From Prorocentrum cordatum (Eukaryota; Sar; Dinophyceae; Prorocentrales; Prorocentraceae), in the NCBI GenBank assembly GCA_963575745.1, contig CAUYUJ010003880.1, positions 165,001 to 229,000 of the forward strand: a stretch of DNA of 64,000 bases, in the 5' to 3' direction. The notes under the pieces were generated by a model, which was not told where the DNA came from, did not search any database, and was given only the letters and a program-made list of their open reading frames with translations. Within the stretch, counting starts at the first letter, position 1. Every line of letters starts with the position of its first letter. Below are positions 29,927 to 41,638 of the stretch, one piece after another. The translations under genes were made by a program, and so were the position numbers.

Positions 29927-31075
29927 ATGGCGGCTCATAGCGGAGCTGCTGCTGCTGGTCGCCCTTCTGCCCCTCTCCAACCCGCTGGCGCTGGCGCGAG
30001 TGGCGCTGGCGACCAACGACCAGATGCAATCCATCAGCGCGACCCCTGGAGAGAGTCGGCCGCTCTATCCCGTGCTGCTGCTGAAGGAGCCAAGAGGCCT
30101 CGTGCTGATGCCTCCAACGCCTCTGCCTCTAATGCCTCAACCTCCTCCGAGCTCGTGGACCCCGTGGGCGCCGTCAACGCTGCCATCAACGCGTCGCAGG
30201 ACTTCCTCGCAGCGCAGTTCGACGCGAAGCTGGCCACAGTCAAGCAGGAGGTCATCGCAGTGTTCGCCGCGCAGATCAGAGGACCGCTGGGAGCGGTCGT
30301 TGGACAGCAACAGAAGCAAACCGATCAGTTCTCAGGGCAGATCCAGTCGCTCCAAGCTGTCTCGTCCAAGCTGGAAGCTGATCAACGAGAGCAACGCGCC
30401 CAGCTCGCAGAAATGCGACAGGAGCTGCACATGCAAGAGGCGCAGATCCCCACCAAAGATTCCGAAAACTTCGTGGAGTGGGACAGGGTGGCAGACGCCG
30501 GCCTCGTCGTCGCCACTGCCGCGGAGAACTACGCGGCGGACCAGCTCAAGCACGCCATCATGCCGATCATGGACAGGTGCGACCTCAACGAGTCCGATTG
30601 GGAGGTGGTCGGGAAGAGCCCTGCGAGGCGCCTCCTCATACAGTTCAGCGGGGGCGCCAATGCGTTTGCGCGGAAGCTCAGAGGCTTCTACAGCAAGCTC
30701 AAGGGCCTTGATGGTGAATGGCTCAACACAGAAGTACAAAGTATCCACGGACAGTCTACCAGCCTCTTCCTCGGCCTCGACCGCTCGGGGAAGACGGCGC
30801 GGAGGGAGTTCCAGACCAAGAAGCTCGCCCAGTTCTGCAAAGCCCAGGGCCCCGCGAAGCGTTGGCGAAGTGACCGTCAACAGGGCATCATCTACTGCAA
30901 CAACATGCCAGTGCTGTCCATCGTGGTCGGATCCACAAAGGACGAACCCACTCGTCTGCTCTTCAATTGCAGCGGATGCCTACAGCATGGCCTCAACCGA
31001 GAGGAGATCCGAACCCAGTTCGAACAGTTCTTCCAGACCTCGCTCGCTGCTCAGAATGCACCGTGGCAGTCTTAA
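29927..31075 (+). CDS. LINE ORF1-like protein
   Basis: An intact 382-codon frame from ATG 29927 to TAA. It has an Ala/Pro-rich N terminus, then a likely coiled coil at about residues 110-170 (QSLQAVSSKLEADQREQRAQ; LAEMRQELHMQEAQIP), then a folded C-terminal half with LIQFSGGANAFARKLRGFYS, STSLFLGLDRSGKTARREFQ and IIYCNNMPVLSIVVGS. It lies directly upstream of an endonuclease/reverse-transcriptase region in the same orientation, the ORF1-ORF2 layout of non-LTR retrotransposons. ORF1 proteins of this kind trimerise through the coiled coil and bind the element RNA. The assignment relies on position and layout, not on a recognised RNA-binding signature. Confidence 0.6.
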   Translation: MAAHSGAAAAGRPSAPLQPAGAGASGAGDQRPDAIHQRDPWRESAALSRAAAEGAKRPRADASNASASNASTSSELVDPVGAVNAAINASQDFLAAQFDAKLATVKQEVIAVFAAQIRGPLGAVVGQQQKQTDQFSGQIQSLQAVSSKLEADQREQRAQLAEMRQELHMQEAQIPTKDSENFVEWDRVADAGLVVATAAENYAADQLKHAIMPIMDRCDLNESDWEVVGKSPARRLLIQFSGGANAFARKLRGFYSKLKGLDGEWLNTEVQSIHGQSTSLFLGLDRSGKTARREFQTKKLAQFCKAQGPAKRWRSDRQQGIIYCNNMPVLSIVVGSTKDEPTRLLFNCSGCLQHGLNREEIRTQFEQFFQTSLAAQNAPWQS

Positions 31076-31109
31076 CAGGACCCTTGCCCCGCGGCGGGGC
31101 CCGAGCTCG

Positions 31110-34100
31110 ACGAAGCCGATTTCCTTCGCGACATGGAACACGAGGGCGCTCTTGTGCGGGGGCCCCCTCAAGAGGAAGAAAAAAAGCCGCGTGCATGTCG
31201 CAGGTGCTGAACTCCACTGCTCTGCTCGCGACGCAGGAGGTCCATGGCTCTGAAGCGGAGCTCAATCATAAGGTTTTCACTTGGCGCACGAGACAGTGGC
31301 TTGCTTCGCCTCAATTCCTGATCGTGGCGTTGGTGGGGTTGCGCTTATTCTGCCTGGGGTTTCGTCGTCTGAAGCTGCGGACCCTGACCGATTCCGCCAC
31401 TCGGAACCCATACCTGGCCGCGTCCAGCGCCTACAAATCGAATCGGACGCCACAGAGACCACGGTGGGCTCGCTCCCCGGCATGATCGCGATCTACAACA
31501 TCCACAACTTCCAGCTCTCTGCGGACCAGGTCCAGCGCACAAGGGGGGCGATTCGTGCCGAGCTCAGTATTGCTGAGCAACAACCAGAGAGGATCACCGT
31601 GCTCGTCATGGGTGACTTCAACTTCACGGATGAGACCCCGCTCGAGATGGCGGCGCCGCTGGTCAACAAAGGGCCCCCTCGCCGTCGAAATCACAATCCA
31701 GAACATCAGTTGCTATGGAAACAAGCCCTGGGAGACATGGTGGAGGTCGACCCCGAGCTGCCGCCCCACTACGCTGAGCAGTCGCAGCAGTGCTCGAGGA
31801 TTGACAAAATCTACATCAGCTCGCCGCCGTGGATGCTGATTCAGTGGCGCGCGAAGGTGGGCATCCCCACTGGGCCTGACACGCTCTTCGACAGAGGAAT
31901 CTCTGACCACGCTCCAGTTCGCCATCGGCTGGCCGCCCGTTCAATGGAGGATAGCGAACAGTAGCCAATGCCGCAGTTCATCTTCGAGAGCCCTCTCTTC
32001 ACTAAATACTTTGACATGCTGCGGATCGCGGCTGACATGGGCAGCTACCCGCCCCTCATACGCCTCAAGGAACATAAGCGCCTCAGCAGGGAGGCGGCCA
32101 GGCTGACGCGCAATGACATGACGGATGTTCACGCTCCATGCTCGGCGGCGGCCCTAACGACATGCAGAGCGATCTCGAGGGCCGCGTGGAGGAACGACTG
32201 GAAGAGCGCCCGCGCATTACATGCGAGAGCTGAGCTTGGTGCGAAGTTCCTGGGCACCCCGGATTGCAATGCCATCGCGCTCATCGAGCCTGGGACCTTC
32301 CGGCGTACTTTCGAGAGGCTACAGCAGGAGTGCTTGGATCAGCGCTCGGAGGCCTTGCAGCAGGAGGAGCAGGCAAGGGATGCCCACTTCCTCAGGAGGC
32401 AGCGCCTCCGCAAGATGCAGAGGGCGATCCAGAGGCGCGGCAAGCTCTGGGCCCCCACTGGCAAGGTGCTGAAGCTCAAGGCCATTGAGGTCCCCCACGA
32501 TCACAGCACCACCGAGAAGCCTGAGGACATGATTGCTGAGCTCCGACGCCAATGGTCCCCTGTGTTCCAGGCGAAGCCGAGCCACGCCCAGCACGTCAGG
32601 CTCTACCTAGACAAACGCATCATACCCTACGATTGCTCCCAGATGGACATTCCGACGCTGGGCAAAATGAAGAATCGAATGCGCAGGGTCAACAAGTCGG
32701 CTCCTGGCCCTGATGGCATACCCTGCACGGCTTGGAAGCGCACCCTCTCTGCGGCGCAGCTTCTCCTGGAAGTTGCGATCGAGACAATGAAAGTTCCCCC
32801 GGTGCCGCTGGACTTCAACGACCCGCTTATGATTTTCACGCCCGAGGGTCCGGAACCTGATGATGGAGTAGCTGCTACTAGGCTGGCGAAGGCCACTAGA
32901 CCCCTGTTCCTGAAGAACACGGACTGCAAGATCGCAGCCGCCATGGGCAACGAGTTAATGAAGCCAATCGCGGCGAAAGGATCTCACGGGGCGCAGAAGG
33001 GCTTCTTGCCGAAGCGGCGCTTCATCGAACACGTGGTGGCCATGGGCGCGCAGTCCCGCATCGTTGCCATGCAGGATGACGCGACGTGCAAGGGCCCGTT
33101 GATGGTCCTATACGACTTCGATGACGCGTTCCCCTCGGTGCACAGAACCTGGCTGGACATAGTCCTGGAGAAGGCGGACTTCCCTGAGGGCATCCGCAAC
33201 ATGATCGGCGCGATCTACCTCCTGCCCGCCGCCATCGCCAACCTCGCGGGTGCCAGCGAGTTATTCTGTCCCTTGGCGTCTGGCATTCTTCAGGGACGCC
33301 CGTGGTCTGGCACGCTGTGGGCGGCGGGCGTGGACCCGCTGATCAGAGACATGCATTCGGGAACGGCGCGCTTCAAGGGCGCGGTCATCGGCGTCTGCGC
33401 CGACGACGCGGGCACAGTCCCCCCCCCTCATACAAGGGGCTTCGCCCCATGGGCAGGGTCTTCTACGCGGCGGAGATCCTAGCGCGGCCAGTGCTAAAGA
33501 CGGCGAAATGTAATATCATTCCTCTGGCGGAGGCAGCTTCCCCTACGGTGGAGGACAGAATCCGAGCCAAGATTGCTGAGCTGGTTCCACGTTGGTGCGA
33601 CATGGCGGTTACCGACAGAGCGGAGTACTTGGGCGCGCTAATGGGCCCAAGTGTGGAGGACGGACACAGGTGGGAGAAGGTGGTCTTCGGCTGGCAGCGC
33701 TCCACTGTCATGATCGCTGATGGCGGGGCGCCGACCAGCACCTCACTAATGCTCTATAACCAGCGCGCGGCGGGCAAGACTTCCTGCCCCAGCCAGCTCT
33801 TCGCGCGGCCGCAGATGATAAAGAAGGCAGAGAGTTGGGCTCTGCACCGCATCTGGCACCTTCCCCCACAAGCTCCCCCACGTGATGCCCTCCTGGCGGT
33901 GGGGCGCTGGACCTCGGTAAAGGCGGTCTCCATCGAGCTCAGCAACCGTATGGCACTGATGCGCAGCGCCGCCGACTCCATCCTGAACTGGCAGTTCTGG
34001 GCCAGACGGCTGCGCGATGCTGCGGAGATTGGCCTCTCGTTCCATGCCCGATCGCACGGCCCGTTCGCCCCCGTCCACTGGAAGTCAAAGCCGATCGCCC

Positions 34101-34820
34101 ACGCCCTCGAGGATGCATCGCAGGGGTTCCCCAATGACAAGAACCGCCTACTGGCCGCGGCCTGCACTACGGCGATGAGTGAGTGGAAGGATGAGAAGGC
34201 CCGCCTCAAGGCCGAATGTTCTACTGCTCGCTTGCGCATGCAGAAATTTATATACTCCAGCCTCGTCACCTCCCTCCTCTCTGACGCCTGCCTGTCACTG
34301 TTCTCGCCCGTCTCAAGTCCTGGGCAAAACTAGACGAGTCTTTTTCATCATCACAGATCGAATGGGAGCCCCTCAAAGAGCCCCTCGTCACGAGTTCTTC
34401 GCCAGCCGCGCATTCGGCACTTCTCAAGACGTGGGTCGGAGGCTGGACGACGAGCCGTCGCCTCCACTCGTCCGATGTTTGCAGCCCTTGCATTTTGGCT
34501 GCCGCCAGGCCGAGGGCGATTGCGCCACCGACGCCATGGCCCATTACATTCGCTGCCCACCTCTTTGGCAGGCAATCCGTGCGATATGGCACGGGCAGGT
34601 GTGCGTCCAGCAATCCAGTCTGAATCGCCTGGGCCTCTGCAGCGGGGAGCTTGACGAATGTCCACAGAACGTGTCGCTTGAGCGCACGGTCATTGCTTTT
34701 CATACATACAACATTCAGGCGAAGTTACCTACCATGAAGAGGTCGCTACCCAATGCGACCGTGGACAGTGCCCGCGCTGCCAGGGCGCTTTTCTTATCAA
34801 CTCACAAGGCTGTACAGTGA
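31110..34820 (+). pseudogene. LINE ORF2: AP endonuclease, reverse transcriptase, zinc knuckle (broken)
   Basis: Endonuclease motifs in order: SFATWNTRALL (31119), then in the next frame ALLATQEVHGS (about 31225), then back in the first frame VLVMGDFNF, QCSRIDKIYIS and GISDHAPV (to 31925). An in-frame TAG at 31962-31964 separates it from the RT part (31968-33420): KSAPGPDGIPCTAWK, TRPLFLKNTDCKIAAAMGNE, AQKGFLPKRRFIEHV, VLYDFDDAFPSVHRTWL, SGILQGRPWSGTLWAAGVD and IGVCADDAGTV (usual YADD as CADD). A frame change follows in the poly-C run at 33419-33427; the thumb/connection continues to about 34320 (GRVFYAAEILARPVLKTAKC), and after another frame change a knuckle CLQPLHFGCRQAEGD plus HYIRCPPLWQAI ends the protein. 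Order and motifs are diagnostic of an APE-type LINE; the clade is not assigned. Confidence 0.85.
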
Positions 34821-35110
34821 TCGACTGGACACTGTTCGCCGCGGAAGCAAAGACTGCAGTGGCGCTTCGCGCCATGCACCTTGGTCCTTGAAGTTTGGTA
34901 CGCATGCGGAATAGCAAAAAGGTTAAACCGACACTTTAGCGATAACTCTTTATTGCCTTTGTCTGGCGTCGCCGCTATGATAATCTGAATTATTCATTAT
35001 CCTTCCTCCATGTTTATTATTTTTCATTTGCGCCATACCCTGCGCATTCTCCCCATCCTTTTCAGCTCTTTTTTGCGGAGGCTCCTCCTGGGAGAGCCTA
35101 TGGGGACCTC
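34821..35110. other. Region between the LINE and the next repeat
   Basis: AT-richer sequence that may include the LINE 3' UTR. No gene or clear tail. Confidence 0.4.
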
Positions 35111-35660
35111 ACAACAGTCGTTTCCGGCTTTCTTAAGGCGTTATGGAGGCCTCCTGGGCGTATTTTGGGGGCCTGTGGGGGTGCCCTCGGGACACCCTGC
35201 CTCCAATCGCGGTCTCCCGGAACGACCGGGTCACGATTTGGATTGCTTCGGAGCGCGTGTTGGTGCCATTTTGGGCCGCCATGGGGCTGTCTGAGGGCCA
35301 TCATGGACCCGTGTTGTGCCGTTTTGGGGCTCTCTTGGACTGCCTGGAAGCCCTTTCGGATGGTTGTGGGGCGATTTGGGAGCCTCCCAGGCGTCTTCGG
35401 ACGCCGAGAAGACCGCCGTCTTGGAGCGTCGGGAAGCCGAAAAGAAGAAAACCCCCAAATTCACCAAAAACCAACAAAACATCCCTGAGTTTTGCCTCTT
35501 GGGGCCTTCTTGGGAGTGCTCTTGGAGGCCTCTTTGGGGCCGTCCTGGAGGCCTCTTGGGCCATCTCGAGGTTACGTCGGTCACTGTTGGAGCGCTCTTG
35601 CGCTGTCTTGGGGGTTTCTGAGACGTCTCCGATGACCCACCTGATCGCCCTAGGTGTGGT
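35110..35660 (-). repeat. Dispersed CCAAGAGG repeat element, reverse orientation
   Basis: CTCTTGGGGCC units, with the reverse-complement core TTGGAGCGTCGGGAAGCCG and AAAAGAAGAAAACCCCC at 35414-35455. Confidence 0.75.
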
Positions 35661-35794
35661 GGGACCGCTTCGAGGCCCGTCCAGAGGGTCCCAAAGCCCC
35701 AGATCCCGGGAGTCCTGTTTTGTTGGGGGAGGTTCCCCCTGCCCGGGCTTGCAAAAATATAGGAAGAGGAATGTACACATAAGTGCTGGGGTAT

Positions 35795-35916
35795 ACGTAT
35801 ATGTATGTGTATATGTATATGTATATGTATATGTGTATGTAAATGTAAATGTATATGCATATGTATATGTATATGTATGTGTGTATGTATATGTATATGT
35901 TTACATATGTATATAT

Positions 35917-35981
<65 letters not shown>

Positions 35982-35985
35982 TATA
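35795..35985. repeat. (TATG/TATA)n then (GA)n microsatellites
   Basis: GTATATGTATATGT-type repeats to about 35919, then GA repeats with one AAAG interruption. Confidence 0.95.
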
Positions 35986-36139
35986 TACACACGCATCTGG
36001 ACGCTGGCGCCCCCAGGGCCCCCTTCGAGGCGCCCAACCCACTGCGAGTGTCGTGAAGCATCATGGGCGGCCCAGGCCAAAAAGGTTTCCCCAGGGGCAG
36101 CGTGCAGGTGTGGCTTGGCTGTCTTCGTTGCTCGTGCCT

Positions 36140-36465
36140 CCCCAGACTGTTTGGGTGCCTGTTTTACAAGGCTTCTGAGGTTTCTGTGCATGGCTTGTGC
36201 CATTTTGCACCACTTTCGGTGGCTGCCCAGCAGCATCTGGTTGCCATTCAAACCACAGCTATGAGGCTGCTGCGTGGGTCCTCTCCCCCATAGTCTGTTA
36301 TAGACGGCTTCTGAGACTTTGTGCATGGCTTGTGCCACTTTGCACCACTTTCAGTGGCTGTGCGGCAGCATCTTGTTGCCATTCAAGCCACAGCCTGGAG
36401 GCTGCTGCGTGGGTCCTTTCCCCCAGCATGTCTGGAGTCTGTTTTACAGGGCTCCTGAGACGTCA
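36140..36465. repeat. Tandem repeat, about 130-bp unit, two copies plus a partial
   Basis: GTGCATGGCTTGTGCCATTT... to GCTGCTGCGTGGGTCC occurs at 36187-36292 and 36320-36425. The linker GTCTGTTTTACAGGGCTCC, or variants, occurs near 36148, 36294 and 36437. No coding evidence. Confidence 0.85.
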
Positions 36466-36784
36466 GTGCACATCAGCGCCCACCCTTTACAGTATTCGTG
36501 AAGGCCGCTACGAGAGACCTTGTGCAAGATATGCCTCGGCTCCTCCGCATTCGAAGACCCTGCTGGGGTACCAGGGGCCCTGGGGCCCAGGCCCAGACAC
36601 CCTCCTGGATCCCCCCTCCTGGCCCACGTCATCGTTGACCCGTACGGGGCCTCCTGGGCCTCCTTGGCATTTTTCCCGCCGCCAAAACAGCTCCAGAGGC
36701 TAGAAGCGACCAGAGCAGACTGACAACTGAGATGGCCACCCCGCTTGCGGAGGGGATAGGGGGAGTTATATCTAGTTACGCGCA

Positions 36785-37100
36785 CGTCATAAGTAAGTTA
36801 TAACCAATATATATATATATATATGATATAATTGGAGGAAGCAGGATGTACATGGCATAAGCGGCTGCCAACTCAGAGACACAACATAAGGGTAGTTAGG
36901 GCTAACATCATCTATGTTACTTCCTTGTTATAACAAGTTATGCCTAAGTGGTATAAGTGGTTCGCCCTCTTAGCCCTAACCAGGATAGACGTGGTTGCGG
37001 CAGTTAGCTAACCAGGATAGCTGAGGTTAGCTAAGTGGGTTAGCCGGATAGGGCTAAATAGGTTAGCAGGAGAGGGCTAACTAGGTTAGCGTCGGCGGCC
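36785..37100. repeat. Left subterminal repeat cluster of a candidate 12-kb transposon
   Basis: AAGTTATAACC at 36796 and TGTTATAACAAGTTATGCC near 36927 are followed by a run of GGTTAGC words: GTTAGCTAACCAGGATAGC (about 37001), GGTTAGCTAAGTGGGTTAGC (about 37024), AGGTTAGCAGG, and GGCTAACTAGGTTAGCG (about 37076). The matching cluster in inverted orientation lies at 48550-48735. Confidence 0.55.
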
Positions 37101-37199
37101 TTCGGTGGCACGCGTGGCGTTCAGCGGCGCTCGGCGGCGGCCGTCAGCGGCCTTCGTCGGCCCTCGGCAGCCCTACTGGAGTCGTCGGAATGTTTTGAG

Positions 37200-37590
37200 A
37201 GGGCCCCCAGAGGGGCCCCAAGATGGCCCCAAGGGCTCCAAGAGGGCCCCGAGAGGGCCTCGAGGGCCCGAGAGGGGTCCAATATTGCCTCAGAGGAGCT
37301 CCAAGAGGACCCCAAGAGGGCTCCGCCAGGGCTCGTTTTGAAAGGCTTTCCTCTTGGAGCTGCTTGGGGCCCCCATGGGCACCTCTTGGACCCCTCTTGG
37401 AACCTTCCTGGACTCCTCTTTGGGCCCTCCCCCTGGCACCCAAGAAGGCCCAAACCCAGCAGCTGGGTTGGGGCCTTGGCGGGGCCCTCTTGGAACCCTC
37501 CTGGGCCCCTCTTGGGCATCCCTGGGGCCCTATTGGGGCCCTCTTGGGCCCGTCTGGAGCCCTCTGGGGCCGTCTTGGGGCCCCTACGGG
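37200..37590. repeat. Dispersed repeat in inverted arrangement
   Basis: CCCAAGAGGGCC-type units (37200-37335) are followed by CTCTTGGAACCC/CTTGGGCCC-type units (37345-37590), giving a potential large foldback immediately upstream of the first gene. Confidence 0.7.
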
Positions 37591-37684
37591 GGGCTTCCAT
37601 TTTGTCGCTCCGCAGCCGTTTGGCGCAATTGTGGCAAGGGAGTGCACTTCAACGAACGACTGCACACACGTTCTACTACTGGCG

Positions 37685-40512
37685 ATGGCGAGCCTTGCCA
37701 CCTCCATCGACAAGGCCAAGGGGACGATCCAGCCCATGTTAGATACGCTGAACAGCGGCCATGGGATCGAGCAGCTCCGCGTGGCCATGCAGCAGATCAT
37801 TTCCACCTTGAGGACTCACGACCTTGCACTAGATCAGCAGATCCTTGTCAAGCGGTGCGGTGTGCACTCGACGAACAGATTTGGAGAGGGCCTTGACTTA
37901 GCCGTGATGATCAGGAACATGAAGTCAATCATTCGGACAGGCTTTGTATTCGAGGAGTTCAAGTGCATCTGCTTCGAGGTGCCCTCGGACCCTGCCACGC
38001 GCGACGCAGAATACGAGTTCAACCGCAGGCTTGCGGTTGCATCCCATGGGCATCTCCCTTCCATCGAGAAGCACGACCTGCAGTACTTGGCCATCGCTGG
38101 TTCGCATTCGACGGCGGCCATGCGAGCAATCCAGCAGGGCTGCTACTCCGACTACGCCGACGTCTGCGATGAGAACAACAAGATATGCACGGCCAAGGTG
38201 TACGCCAAGTGTCCGTCTTACAAGGAACCCATCGAAAACGGTGCACCCGCCCTCGTCATCCGCAGCGAGGTCCTGACAGTTTTCCCAGGCTTGCCTGACT
38301 TATTGCAAGACGCAGCCAATGATACTCATGAGTCAATCGGGAGACAGACGAAGGTGGCGACACTTCTCCAGATCTACAAGCAGTCGCGCGCGAACCAGAA
38401 GAAGTCGCAGGACGCGAATTGGACTCAGATCGCAAACAAGATCGAGCGATCCAAGGGCCACTTGAAGGGCCAGGTCGCTGACATGTGTGCGTTTGTGCAG
38501 AACTACGGCGGTGCCGGCGGCGAGTACATCCACGACTTGTGCGATTGCGCAACGACTATCGGGGAGCAACGCCGTGACATCGCAGGCGTCACCTTTGGCG
38601 TCATGTCCAAGCTTTGCTTCCAGCAGGGGCCTCGGTTTGTGATTGCACTGGCAAAGGCATGCCTCGTCGCCCCCGCGGGCAAGGATCCCACCGCCAAGCT
38701 GTTCACCTCGACCGATTTGGCCTCGCTCGGACAGACGGGCAGCCCCCTTCGCGTCGCAGCCATCGAGCTCCAGACAACCTCCGAGGCGCTCAGGAAGTTC
38801 TTGCAGGCCGTGCCCAATATGGAGAAGGGGCACATGGCGAAGTACATTGGGGATCTCGAGGTGAGGATGGTGCTGCTCGCCTTGAAAAAGGTTCCAAGGG
38901 TGAACAGAGCTGCACCCTTCAAAACAACTGAAGACATCGCCAAGCTGTTCTTCGATGAGGTCCTGGCCACTTACGACTACTCCGAGGAGATCGCGATGCC
39001 GTACATGCCATCGGGACTGATCACGTCTGCAGAGTCTCCTTCATCGAAGGCGGACTCGTCTTCTTCACCGTTTGCGGACTCATCTCCTCTCTACAACAAG
39101 ATGCTCCTGAAGAACGGGTCCCAGAAGGGCGTCATCATCAAGACTATGACTGGTGACCACAACGACCATTACATCTTCAAAGACACCTCGGACGGCAATG
39201 TCACAATCGAGCTCGCGACCAAGTGCGACGAGCCTACCGGGCGCCTCTCCGAGAAGAAGGCTGCGACGACCACCGTGCTGCCCTTCAAGATGGTGATCGA
39301 TGACTATCAGGTCGCTAGCCCTGCAAAAAAACATCCTGCCCGTCCTCCTCCCTCCTCCTCCTCCTCCTCCTCCTCCTCGCTCCTCCTCCTCTTCCTCTCC
39401 CTCCTCCTCCTCCTCCTCCTGCTCCTGCTCACCCCCGCCCTCCCCCACCTCCTCCTCCTCCTTCCCCCCCTCCTCCTTCGCGCGCGCGGTGCGTTCCCCC
39501 CCAGGTTGCGCCCACGTCGGACGAGGTGGGGGTGCTCGTGGACGAGACTTTCGACGGGCTCGACCACGACGAGGTGGCGACTGAGCTGCTGAAGGCTCAG
39601 GCCACGTCGGCCATCGAACCCGATGCCCTCCCACCGCCCCGCTCTGGGATATGCGAGGGGGGATGGAGGGGGAGGGGGAGGAGGAGGAGGAGGGGAGGAG
39701 GAGGAGGAGGACGAGGATCGGGGGCAGAACGCACCACCTGTGGAAAATCAATGTTTTTGTTTGTGGGCGGTGCAACAACAGAAAACGGCCACTGGACCTC
39801 CTGGGCCCCTCCTGGACACCGCCCTGATCAGGAATCCGAGCCGAGTCCAGCCCAGCATAAATCATCGTCCGAGGTCACCCCCCAGCCCTGAATAAATCTT
39901 CGTCCGGGGCTTTGGTGTGGGTTCAAACGAGTTTGGGAGCCAAAACGCAAGCCCATCGCCCCGTCGCCGCCCGTCCTGTCGTCGGCCCCCCAGGTGCGGA
40001 TGGCAGTGTGCACGGCCTACAAGTCCTACCAGAAGGACATCAAGGTTGAGATCACCGTCAAAAAGGGGAGCAAGGGGGTAGTGGCCTCTAAGGACTACCC
40101 CAAGGGGGCCCTGCGTCTGGTACCCCTGACGCCCAACCTAGGGTGCGGCACAAAAATCCCCTCGTCTGCCATTGACGTTCCTTGGGCGCGCCCGAAGCAC
40201 AACCCCTCGCTGCGCATCTACTTGAGCCCCAAGCTGGAGCCAGCCCCGAACAAGTTCAAAGTCCCCCTCTGGTACGTTGCTGGTAGCCCAGACAGCGACG
40301 TATGCAACGTGGTTTGGTCTCATGATGTGGTGGTTCTCACAGACTCGATTGGTGCGACCCCGAGCTCGGCTGAGTACAAGGTCCCCGTTCTGGTGAATCG
40401 CAAAGCGATCGCCGCTGGCTTCGAGCTGATTTACAAAGTAGCAGATCCCAATGCCAATAAGAGGGTCACTGGCTCGAGCCCCCGATCGGGCAAGAGAGCC
40501 AAGCAGCACTAG
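37685..40512 (+). CDS. Unknown 746-residue protein, three exons
   Basis: Exons 37685-39310, 39505-39600 and 39994-40512 join in phase 0. Intron 1 is GT-AG (CAG|GTCGCT ... CCCCAG|GTTGCG) and filled with CCT repeats; intron 2 is GC-AG (GCTCAG|GCCACG ... CCCCAG|GTGCGG) and filled with GGA repeats. Spliced junctions read VIDDYQ-VAPTSDEVG and LLKAQ-VRMAVCTAYK. The start ATG 37685 follows GGCG and begins MASLATSIDKAKGTIQPMLD. Exon 1 is mostly helical, with FKCICFEVPSD, LIRS-like strands, KGHLKGQVADMCAFVQNYGG and LEVRMVLLALKKVPRV. Exon 3 is basic, with SYQKDIKVEITVKKGSKGVV and ending SGKRAKQH. A Ser-rich linker lies before intron 1. I do not recognise a domain. The second half of each intron junction keeps the AGGT duplication known from dinoflagellate introns. 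It may be transposon cargo. Confidence 0.7.
39311..39504 (+). other. Intron 1 (GT-AG), CCT-rich
   Basis: Flanked by CAGGTCGC and CAGGTTGC, so a GT-containing word is present at both junctions. Nearly all of its 194 bases are CCT/CTC repeats. Reading through it loses the frame, whereas removing it restores GVLVDETFDGLDHDEVATEL. Confidence 0.7.
39601..39993 (+). other. Intron 2 (GC-AG), GGA-rich
   Basis: 393 bases starting GCCACG after GCTCAG and ending CCCCAG before GTGCGG. GC-AG boundaries are common in dinoflagellates. An alternative is a longer exon 2 reading into IEPDALPPPRSGI. Confidence 0.6.
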
Positions 40513-41343
40513 GTAATCGCCGCTCTTTAGTTCTGGTGGCCTGATGAAGGCTTACACGGGGGATGGGGGGATATGTCACAGGGGCGATGAGGGGGGGGGG
40601 GCGGTAAGGGTCCGCAGGCGCGATCCAGAGTGAGTTTACAGGAATCGCTGCGGAGCCATTTACAGTGGTTAGCAGCGCGTCCGAGCCAAGGTCAGCTCGG
40701 GACTAGTAGCGAGAGGAAAAGTGTAGGTGAAAACGAAAACAACAACACAACGACTGCCCTCCTCCTCCTCCTCCTCCTTCTCCTCCTCCTCCTCGCCTTC
40801 TTACCTTCTTCATCATCCTCACGTCTCGCATCATTTAAACAACAGTGTGAGCAACGGTGGCGCATGCACCTCCTCCTCCTCCCTCCTCCTCCTCCCCTCC
40901 CCCCCCCCCCCCCTCCTCCCTCCCCCCCCCCCCCCAGAGGGCAAGAGAGCCAATCAGCACTAGGTGATCTCAGCTCTTTAGTTCTGGTGGCCTGATGGGG
41001 ACTTACGCGGGGGGTGGTGAGATATGTCAGAGGGGCGATAAGGGTAAGGGTCCGCAGGCGCGATCCAGAGTGAGCTTTCAGGAATAGCTGCGGAGCCAGG
41101 TACAGTGGTTAGCAGCGCGTCCGAGTCATTAGGGTCAGCTCGGGGCTAGTAGCGAGAGGAAAAGTGCTGGTGAACACGAAAAGACAATCAAAACGACTGC
41201 CCTCCTCCTCCTCCTCCCCCCCTCCTCCTGCTCCTCCTCCCCCTCTTCCTTCTCCTCCTCCCTCCTCCCCCTCCTCCTCCTCCTCCTCCGCCTCCTCCCT
41301 CCTCCTCCTCCTCCTCCTCCTCATCCTCCTCCTCCTCGTCCTC

Positions 41344-41374
<31 letters not shown>

Positions 41375-41470
41375 TCCTCCTGTCACCTTCTTACTCGTCA
41401 TCATGGCCGTCTCGCCCCATTAAAACAGCAGTGTGAGCAACGGCGGCGCATGCGCATCCTTTTCCTCCTC
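40490..41470. repeat. Direct duplication of the gene end and 3' flank
   Basis: The segment starting at the last codons of the upstream gene (GGGCAAGAGAGCCAAGCAGC) at 40489 recurs at 40937. Both copies continue through TTTAGTTCTGGTGGCCTGAT, GTAAGGGTCCGCAGGCGCGA, AGCAGCGCGTCCGAG, a CCT tract, and CAGTGTGAGCAACGGYGGCG (40844; 41430). The unit is about 450 bp and its copies differ mainly in CCT-tract length. Confidence 0.85.
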
Positions 41471-41638
41471 CTTCTCCGCCGCCTCCTCCTCCTCCTCCCA
41501 TTGCAGCTGGTACCGGCCCCGAGCTATGCGCCACGAAACCAAGTAAACTGGCATTGGATGCGTAGCTCATTTTGGCTCAAGTGGTGTCGGGCTCTAATTG
41601 CGCTAGACCCCCGTTGGCTGCTCAACAGTTCGGCAGCA

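Larger units (their letters stand above)
29811..34860 (+). mobile_element. APE-type LINE (non-LTR) retrotransposon, decayed
   Basis: The extent covers a presumed 5' leader (29811-29926), ORF1, and an endonuclease-RT ORF2 ending near 34820. The 3' end is uncertain: no poly-A or simple tail is visible, and sequence to about 35000 is AT-richer. At least three frame changes and one in-frame stop make this copy unable to code for ORF2 unless frames are restored by recoding. Target-site duplications were not found by eye. Confidence 0.75.
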
